Origin: Microthrix sp041394405
Lineage (GTDB): Bacteria; Actinomycetota; Acidimicrobiia; Acidimicrobiales; Microtrichaceae
Reading direction: 5' to 3'
Assembly: GCA_041394405.1 (NCBI GenBank)
Contig: JAWKIF010000007.1
Span: forward strand, 558,001-622,000
Length of the DNA: 64,000 nt
The stretch's first letter is position 1. Each line of letters begins with the position of its first letter. The translations under genes were made by a program, and so were the position numbers. Below, piece by piece: positions 58,663-64,000 of the stretch. The notes below the pieces were generated by a model that saw nothing but the letters and a program-made list of their open reading frames with translations, ran no database searches and was not told where the DNA came from.

Positions 58663-59688
58663 CTACGGCAGTGCGGAGATGTCGAGGTCCCAGAGTTCGT
58701 CGCCCAGGCCGGCGAAGCGACGCGCCAAGGCGCGGGACTCCGTGCTGTCGCCCGAGCGCACCAGCAGTGCACCATCAGCCACCGCGGCCAGCCAGCCGTC
58801 GCGGCGGGCCAGGGCCTGGCGGCGGCCCTCGGCGTCGGCCGGGGCCCGACGCTCCAACACGACCGAGTCCGCGGCTCGGTCGAGCAGCGCGTCGAACGCC
58901 GCCCTGTCCGACGATCGCAGCGTGGCGTGCGGGTCCGGCCAGGGCAGGATGGCCACCACGGGAATGCCCGAGGCCTGTGCCACCTCGGCCCCGATCCCCT
59001 CGGGGCCCGGACGGAGCCCGGAGAGCACCACCAGATCTGAGTGGAACTCGGCCTGGGCGGGCAGGATGCGGGCCAGTTGCGTGCGGGCCGTTGCCAACGC
59101 CGACGGGCCGAGGCGGCGGGTGCCGGCAACGACGTAGCGAAAGCCCTCGGGCGCCCGAGGGTCGGTCGACCGCGGCGAGGCGTCCGGGCGGGCGGCCGAA
59201 TCGTTGCGCTCGGCGGGTCCCGGCGGCCGGGCGGTCTGCCCCCCGGCATCGGCGGCGACCGCTGCGGCCGCCTCGGTGGCCAGGCGGTCGGCCTCCTCAT
59301 TCATCGGGTCGCCGGAGTGGCCCTTCACCCAGCTGAAGGTCACCTGACCGTGTTCGGCAACCTCTTGCACAAAGGGTTGCCACAGGTCCCGGTTGGCCAC
59401 CGGCTCCTTCTTGGAGTTCTTCCAGCCCCGGCGCAGCCAGCCGTCGATCCACCCCTCGTTGAACGCGGACACCACGTACTTCGAATCCGACACCACCTCC
59501 ACCGGCCCGGGGTGCGCCGCTACGGCCTGCCGGGCCGCCAGCACCTCCATGCGCTGGTTGGTGGTGTGGGCCTCGGCCCCCGAGTCGCAGCGCCCGAGCG
59601 AATCCACCCAGCCCCAGCCGCCCGGGCCGGGGTTGCCCAGGCAGGCACCGTCGGTCCACACCCGGGTGCGGTCTCCCTCTGCTGCCAC
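58663..59688 (-). CDS. rnhA: RNase HI fused to a SLOG-like C-terminal domain
   Basis: A 341-residue protein. Residues 1-145 are RNase HI, which cuts RNA in RNA-DNA hybrids: VWTDGACLGNPGPGGWGW (Asp), TTNQRMEVLAARQAV (Glu), VEVVSDSKYVVSAF (Asp) and WVKGHSGDPMNEEADRLA (His, Asp) give the full catalytic set. After a Pro/Ala-rich linker, residues about 185-341 form a Rossmann-like domain (RYVVAGTRRLGPSALATART, LVVLSGLRPGPEGIGAEVAQ, GIPVVAILPWPD) of the SLOG/YspA type, which in other proteins binds nucleotide ligands. The GTG at 59688 starts two bases after the aceE stop, so translation is linked to aceE. Confidence 0.87.
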   Translation of the reverse strand: MAAEGDRTRVWTDGACLGNPGPGGWGWVDSLGRCDSGAEAHTTNQRMEVLAARQAVAAHPGPVEVVSDSKYVVSAFNEGWIDGWLRRGWKNSKKEPVANRDLWQPFVQEVAEHGQVTFSWVKGHSGDPMNEEADRLATEAAAAVAADAGGQTARPPGPAERNDSAARPDASPRSTDPRAPEGFRYVVAGTRRLGPSALATARTQLARILPAQAEFHSDLVVLSGLRPGPEGIGAEVAQASGIPVVAILPWPDPHATLRSSDRAAFDALLDRAADSVVLERRAPADAEGRRQALARRDGWLAAVADGALLVRSGDSTESRALARRFAGLGDELWDLDISALP

Positions 59689-59690
59689 GG

Positions 59691-62435
59691 CTAGCGGGTC
59701 CAGGGCGGGGCGACGTCGGGGTCGATGCCGAATCGGTCCATAGCGCCGACGACCACCGCCGGGTCCACCTCGCCGGCACGGGCCAGCCCCCCCAGCACCG
59801 CCACCACGATGTGGGCCTCGTCGGTCTCGAAGAACCGGCGCAGGTGCGCCCGATCGTCGGATCGGCCGTAGCCGTCGGTTCCCAGCACCGAGAACGGCCG
59901 GGGCACCCAGCGCTGCACCTGGTCCGGCACGGCTGCCATGTAGTCGGTGACGGCCACCACCGGCCCCCGGCCGTCGGCCAACAGGCGGGTCACCAGCGGT
60001 TGCCGCTCCGGCATGCCCGGGTGCAGCCGATTCCACCGCTCCACCTCCAGCGCCTGGCGACGCAGCTCGACATAGGACGTGGCCGACCACAGGTCGACGC
60101 CCACGTCGTAGTCGGCGGCCAACGTGCGCTGGGCGGCCTGGGCCGCGGGCCAGGCGCTGCCCGAGTACAGCACCGAGGCGTGACGGGCCGCCGGGCTGGC
60201 GCCGTGGCTGCGGTACAGGCCCCTGGTGACCCACCGGGTGAGCTCGTCGATGCCCCCCTCCACCTCGGGTGCCGCCGGCATCTCGTAGTTCTCGTTGTAC
60301 ACGGTGAGGTAGTAGAAGGCGTCTTCGCCGGCCGCCGGCTCGCCCACCCCGCTCTCGGGGTACATGCGGGCCATGCCGTCTCGGACGATGAGCGCCATCT
60401 CCCAGGCGAATGCAGGGTCGAAGGCTCGACACGAGGGCACGGTGGAGGCCAGCAGGTGGCTGTGACCGTCCTGATGCTGGAGCCCCTCACCCTCCAGCGT
60501 GGTGCGCCCGGCCGTGGCCCCCAGCAGGAACCCCCTGGCCCGGGCATCAGCCGCCGCCCAGATGAGGTCACCCACCCGCTGGAAGCCGAACATGGAGTAG
60601 AAGGTGAAGAACGGCACCATGGGAACACCAGTGGTGGCGTAGGAGGTGGCGGCCGCCGTCCACGACGCCAGCGAACCCGCCTCGGTGATGCCCTCCTCCA
60701 GGATCTGCCCGTCGGAGTCCTCCACGTAGGACAACAGCAGGTGGTGGTCCACCGGCTCGTAACGCTGGCCCTTGGCGGCGTAGATCTCCAGCTCCCGGAA
60801 CAGGCCGTCCATGCCGAAGGTGCGGGCCTCGTCGGGCACGATCGGCACGACGCGGCTGCCGACGGTCTCGTCCCGGGCCAGGTTTCGAAGCAGCCGGGTG
60901 AAAGCCATGGTGGTGGACACCGCCTGGCCGTCCGAGCCCGACAGCAGTTCCCTCCACGCCGACTCTGCGGCGGTGCCGAGCGGACGACGAACGGGCAGGG
61001 TGCGCGCCGGGAGCGAGCCCTCCAGCCCGCGGCGACGTTCGATGAGGTAGCGGTGCTCGGGCGACCCCTCGGCGAAGCGCACATAGGGCGGCACCCCGTC
61101 GGCCAGGTCGGCTGCGGCGATGTCGTCGGTGAGTTGGAGCCGCTCGCGCAGCTCGCCCAGCTGCTCGGCGCTCATCTTCTTGATCTGATGCGTCGAGTTG
61201 CGCCCCTCCACCTCGGAGCCCAGCGCCCAACCCTTCACCGTCTTGGCCAGGATCACCGTGGGCGCCCCGGTCATCTCCACCGCCGATTGATAGGCGGCGA
61301 ACACCTTGCGGTAGTCGTGGCCACCCCGGGGCAGGGCCTGCAACTCCTCGTCGGAGAGGTGCTCCACCAGTTGGCGCAGCCGGGGATCGGGCCCAAAGAA
61401 GTGCTCCCGGATGTAGGCACCCGACTCGGTGGCGTACCGCTGAAACTCGCCGTCCACCGTGGTGTTCATCTTCTCCAGCAACACGCCGTCGACGTCGCGA
61501 GCCAGCAGCTCGTCCCAGCGACCGCCCCACACCACCTTGATGACGTTCCAGCCGTTGCCCCGGAAGATGCCCTCCAGGTCCTGGATGATCTTGCCGTTGC
61601 CACGCACCGGGCCGTCCAGGCGCTGAAGGTTGCAGTTGACCACCCAGATGAGGTTGTCGAGCCCCTCGCGGGCGGCCAGCGAAATGGAGCCCAGGGTCTC
61701 GGGCTCGTCGGTCTCGCCGTCACCGACGAAGGCCCACACGCGCGAGCGTGAGGTGTCGTCGATGCGCCGGTGGTGCAGGTAGCGGCTGAACCGCGCCTGG
61801 TAGATGGAGTTGATCGGGCCCAGCCCCATCGACACGGTGGGGAACTGCCAGAAGCGGGCCATGAGGCGGGGGTGCGGGTAGCTGGAGAGGCCCTGGCCCG
61901 TGCGTTCGGGCGTGTCGATCTCCAGGCGAAACCGGTCGAGGTCCTCCTCGCCGAAGCGCCCCTCCAGGAACGCCCGGGCGTAGATGCCCGGCGAGGCATG
62001 GCCCTGGATGTACACGTGGTCGCCCGGCGTCCCGTCCGACTGGCCACGGAAGAAGTGGTTGAACCCCACCTCGTAGAGGGCTGCGGAGGAGGCGTAGGTG
62101 GACAGGTGGCCACCGATGCCCGCCGCCGTGGTGTTGGCACGCACCACCATGGCCACAGCGTTCCAGCGGATGTAGGAGCGGATGCGGCGCTCCATTTCGT
62201 AGTCACCGGGGAACCACGGCTCGCCCTCGGTGGGGATCGAGTTGACATACGGCGTCCACACCGACGCCGAGGCTCCGAGCTGCTGGGCGTGCGCGGCCTC
62301 GCCCAACCGGGCCAGGAGGTACCGGGCCCGGGCCTTGCCGCGTTGGTCGGTGACGGCCGCCAGCGAGTCCAGCCACTCCTGGGTTTCCTCGGGATCGACG
62401 TCCGGCAACTGATGCGAGAAGGCGTCGTTCAACAT
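59691..62435 (-). CDS. aceE: Pyruvate dehydrogenase E1 component, homodimeric type
   Basis: A 914-residue thiamine-diphosphate enzyme that decarboxylates pyruvate and acetylates the E2 lipoyl arm. The N-terminal 50 residues (ETQEWLDSLAAVTDQRGKAR) are the E2-binding region. NTTAAGIGGHLSTYASSAAL and VYIQGHASPGIYARAFLEG are substrate loops. The ThDP motif is GDGETDEPETLGSISLAARE to NLIWVVNCNLQ (GDG to NxN) at about 236-270. The C-terminal half has the typical EGLQHQDGHSHLLASTVPSC and YLTVYNENYEMPA. Length fits the 880-930 residue family. It lies downstream of a hydrolase gene (9-base gap) and just before rnhA. Its E2, E3 and lipoate genes are at 40.8-45.9 kb. Confidence 0.97.
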   Translation of the reverse strand: MLNDAFSHQLPDVDPEETQEWLDSLAAVTDQRGKARARYLLARLGEAAHAQQLGASASVWTPYVNSIPTEGEPWFPGDYEMERRIRSYIRWNAVAMVVRANTTAAGIGGHLSTYASSAALYEVGFNHFFRGQSDGTPGDHVYIQGHASPGIYARAFLEGRFGEEDLDRFRLEIDTPERTGQGLSSYPHPRLMARFWQFPTVSMGLGPINSIYQARFSRYLHHRRIDDTSRSRVWAFVGDGETDEPETLGSISLAAREGLDNLIWVVNCNLQRLDGPVRGNGKIIQDLEGIFRGNGWNVIKVVWGGRWDELLARDVDGVLLEKMNTTVDGEFQRYATESGAYIREHFFGPDPRLRQLVEHLSDEELQALPRGGHDYRKVFAAYQSAVEMTGAPTVILAKTVKGWALGSEVEGRNSTHQIKKMSAEQLGELRERLQLTDDIAAADLADGVPPYVRFAEGSPEHRYLIERRRGLEGSLPARTLPVRRPLGTAAESAWRELLSGSDGQAVSTTMAFTRLLRNLARDETVGSRVVPIVPDEARTFGMDGLFRELEIYAAKGQRYEPVDHHLLLSYVEDSDGQILEEGITEAGSLASWTAAATSYATTGVPMVPFFTFYSMFGFQRVGDLIWAAADARARGFLLGATAGRTTLEGEGLQHQDGHSHLLASTVPSCRAFDPAFAWEMALIVRDGMARMYPESGVGEPAAGEDAFYYLTVYNENYEMPAAPEVEGGIDELTRWVTRGLYRSHGASPAARHASVLYSGSAWPAAQAAQRTLAADYDVGVDLWSATSYVELRRQALEVERWNRLHPGMPERQPLVTRLLADGRGPVVAVTDYMAAVPDQVQRWVPRPFSVLGTDGYGRSDDRAHLRRFFETDEAHIVVAVLGGLARAGEVDPAVVVGAMDRFGIDPDVAPPWTR

Positions 62436-62444
62436 GGGATCAGC

Positions 62445-63212
62445 CTACGACGGCGACTCTCCCGCGCCCGCCGTGCGCGACAACCAGCCGGTCAGCATGG
62501 CCACGGCCCGTGGATCGTGGCGCAGCTCGTGGCCTGCGCCCTCGATGAGGCGGAACTCCGCCGAGCCGTGCGCATCTGACAGGGCCAACGGGTCGACGGC
62601 GGGGACCACCTCGTCGGCGGAGCCGTGCAACAGCAGCAACGGGCGAGGCGCCAGCTCGACCACTCGGTCGACCGGCCGCGTCGACCGCAGCCCCCGGGCC
62701 CACGCGTCCTCGTCGAGGGGGAAGCCTGGGTCGCGGATAACCCCGACCGAGCGGGAGTGCTCGAGGAGGCGGCGGGGGTGTCGGGCCCAATCATCGAAGT
62801 CGGCCGGCGAGGCGCTGGCGGCCACGCCGGCCACGGCCGGATTGGCCGCACCCTCACAGACGCAGAGCGAACCACCGGTGCCGAAGCCAACCAGCCACAC
62901 CGACGACACCCCTCGATCGGTCAGCTGGGCAATGGCCGCCGCGATGTCGCGCTGCCAGCCGTCGAGCTCGAAGTTGCCCTCAGAGGTGGCGCAGCCGCGG
63001 AAGCTGAGCGCCAGCACGGGCCAGCCCAGGCTGGCCGATAGCCGGTCGGCCAGCTCCGGAAATGACTTGCCGGAGTTCTCGGCCCCGCGACCCTTGTTGG
63101 GGTAGCCGTGGCACAGCACCACCCCGTGTTGGGTGGATCGGGCGGCGGGGCGCTCGGCCAGGTACCCGGCGAGCGACAGCTGATCACAAACGAACCGCAG
63201 CCGCTCCCCCAC
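62445..63212 (-). CDS. Alpha/beta-hydrolase fold protein with altered nucleophile elbow
   Basis: A 255-residue alpha/beta-hydrolase. GVVLCHGYPNKGRGAENSGK is the oxyanion-hole strand, VLALSFRGCATSEGNFELDG the second family mark. The expected nucleophile elbow G-x-S-x-G reads VWLVGFGTGGSLCVCEGAAN, so the Ser position is Gly. LLLLHGSADEVVPAVDPLAL and IEGAGHELRHDP hold the Asp and His. It may be catalytically inactive, or use a nearby residue. GTG 63212 is the best start, with the previous gene ending at 63217. It lies 9 bases upstream of aceE in the same operon. Confidence 0.85.
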   Translation of the reverse strand: MGERLRFVCDQLSLAGYLAERPAARSTQHGVVLCHGYPNKGRGAENSGKSFPELADRLSASLGWPVLALSFRGCATSEGNFELDGWQRDIAAAIAQLTDRGVSSVWLVGFGTGGSLCVCEGAANPAVAGVAASASPADFDDWARHPRRLLEHSRSVGVIRDPGFPLDEDAWARGLRSTRPVDRVVELAPRPLLLLHGSADEVVPAVDPLALSDAHGSAEFRLIEGAGHELRHDPRAVAMLTGWLSRTAGAGESPS

Positions 63213-63216
63213 GCCG

Positions 63217-63438
63217 TCAGCCGGAGGCCGCAGCCGAGGCCTGCCCGCCGACGAGCCGATACCCGCGGTTGCGTGCCTCGGCCAGGGTGTCTGGGCCGAA
63301 GCAGATGTAGGTCTGGGCCTCAATCAACTCGTTGAGCAGTGCCTCGTCGTCACCGCTGAGCGCATCGACGTCATAGACAACCTGGGTGCGCTTGTCGCCG
63401 ACGTACTGGTGATCTGCGAACTGCTTGGGGCGGTCCAT
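63217..63438 (-). CDS. Small hypothetical soluble protein
   Basis: A 73-residue protein (begins MDRPKQFADHQYVGDKRTQ) with a GGAG ribosome site ahead of the ATG at 63438. It is acidic in its centre (DVDALSGDDEALLNELIEA) and has QTYICFGPDTLAEARNRGYR toward the end. No signal, membrane segment or family is recognised. It is tightly placed between two genes of the aceE operon, so it is probably real and coexpressed. Confidence 0.72.
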   Translation of the reverse strand: MDRPKQFADHQYVGDKRTQVVYDVDALSGDDEALLNELIEAQTYICFGPDTLAEARNRGYRLVGGQASAAASG

Positions 63439-63507
63439 GGGGCTCCTTGTGGTCCGTCCAGGGGGACTTTGGGGTGGCCGAGCATACCGCCATGTGGTGG
63501 GCGACCG

Positions 63508-63945
63508 TCAGGCGTCAGACCCGCCGTCCACCGGCTCGCCCACCGCACCGATGGTGCGGCGATAGGCGGCCTCGGCGGACAGCACGGCCACGACGATGTC
63601 GTCGCCCAGCCCGCGGTCCTCAACCTCGCCCAGGACAAAGGCCAGCGGCTCGTCCTCGTCCACCATCACCAGCTCGTCACCCACGGTGTCGAAGGTGCGA
63701 CCGGAGGCCACGCCTCGCCGCCCGAAATAGGCGATCTGGGCGTCGATGACGGCCCGCACATCGTCGAATCCGATGGTGGCCGTGATCTCATGGGGCAGAT
63801 GGTCGGCCGTGAAGGCAACGGCGTCCTCCACGACGTAGACGGCCCGCCGAGGCCGGGACGCCTGTTCGCCGGTGACCGACCCCACCGCAACGGCGGCGAT
63901 GATGAACGACACCAACGCGCAGAGCACCCAGAACAGCAAGATCAT
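63508..63945 (-). CDS. Small membrane-anchored hypothetical protein
   Basis: A 145-residue protein with one N-terminal membrane helix (MILLFWVLCALVSFIIAAVA), then a soluble domain of about 110 residues outside or inside the membrane. The domain includes FTADHLPHEITATIGFDDVR, VIDAQIAYFGRRGVA and AFVLGEVEDRGLGDDIVVAV. I recognise no family. Its ATG overlaps the stop of a preceding partial frame. It opens the visible part of the aceE-containing minus-strand cluster. Confidence 0.72.
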   Translation of the reverse strand: MILLFWVLCALVSFIIAAVAVGSVTGEQASRPRRAVYVVEDAVAFTADHLPHEITATIGFDDVRAVIDAQIAYFGRRGVASGRTFDTVGDELVMVDEDEPLAFVLGEVEDRGLGDDIVVAVLSAEAAYRRTIGAVGEPVDGGSDA

Positions 63946-64000
63946 CGGGGCCGCCCTGCCTCTGCGGACGTGTGCGAACGGCCCATGAGGACCCTCAGAT
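63942..64000 (-). CDS. Possible 3' end of a gene cut by the window edge
   Basis: The frame ending at the TGA at 63942-63944 (…LRVLMGRSHTSAEAGRPR) is open to the window edge, and its stop overlaps the ATG of the next gene as ATGA, the usual coupling pattern in this operon. Only 18 codons are visible, so the product cannot be named. Confidence 0.25.
   Translation of the reverse strand, partial: LRVLMGRSHTSAEAGRPR

Noticed and set aside
1..64000. CRISPR array, tRNA or rRNA genes
   Set aside because: No regularly spaced repeats with unique spacers and no tRNA cloverleaf or rRNA sequence were seen on either strand.

Overview
The window is high-GC DNA (roughly two thirds or more G+C by eye) with dense coding on both strands, many GTG starts, short intergenic gaps and stop/start overlaps. 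The gene set points to an actinobacterium: a homodimeric pyruvate dehydrogenase E1 (AceE), bacterial Ku plus a stand-alone LigD polymerase, an Eis-type acetyltransferase, an Rpf-like protein, a SARP/BTAD regulator, DUF3048 lipoproteins and AbiEi-DUF559 proteins. The RCC1 and S-layer-homology (SLH) surface proteins would suit the class Acidimicrobiia (relatives of Microthrix, Ilumatobacter, Iamia). That placement is inference; no rRNA or tRNA gene is present to test it.

Layout. 1-6.3 kb: end of uracil-DNA glycosylase, a MATE exporter, a secreted protein, an Eis-like acetyltransferase, leucyl aminopeptidase and a PduO-type cobalamin adenosyltransferase. 6.4-17.3 kb: a cell-surface block with a broken RCC1-SLH gene, its intact tandem copy, a large DUF4091/beta-propeller/SLH protein, a 1174-residue SARP-ATPase regulator and a small lipoprotein. 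17.5-21.1 kb: cobalamin-dependent methionine synthase. 21.1-25.7 kb: a visibly lower-GC island with a tight three-gene unit (P-loop ATPase and two membrane proteins), then about 1 kb with no convincing gene. 25.7-32.7 kb: ilvD, a two-gene nucleotidyltransferase module, a large hypothetical gene, a decayed PIN toxin locus and an AlbA/Schlafen-type regulator with an AT-rich palindromic upstream region. 32.7-34.5 kb: the Ku-LigD end-joining pair. 34.7-40.8 kb: Rpf-like protein, fumarylacetoacetase-family hydrolase, a membrane protein, acyl-CoA dehydrogenase, a 2H phosphoesterase and an AbiEi-DUF559 protein. 40.8-45.9 kb: a lipoate and 2-oxoacid dehydrogenase operon (lpd, E2, fused LipB-LipA). 46-51.9 kb: epimerase, SRPBCC and HAD genes, two adjacent DUF3048 paralogues and an SDR. 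52-58.4 kb: HyuA/HyuB, a J-domain protein and a molybdopterin oxidoreductase. 58.6-64 kb: an operon read on the minus strand ending in aceE and an RNase H-SLOG fusion.

How the genes connect. AceE (E1), the E2 acyltransferase, Lpd (E3) and the LipB-LipA fusion that makes and attaches the lipoyl cofactor together supply a whole pyruvate dehydrogenase system from two operons. MetH uses cobalamin, and the adenosyltransferase makes the other active form of that cofactor. Ku and LigD form a two-gene end-joining unit.

Most unusual items: the low-GC ATPase/membrane trio as a candidate undescribed conflict or membrane-effector system; the LipB-LipA fusion; a dispersed palindromic repeat with a conserved loop that supplies the stop codons of two convergent genes; 11-bp-phased heptamer repeats near the SARP gene; and several loci caught in decay.
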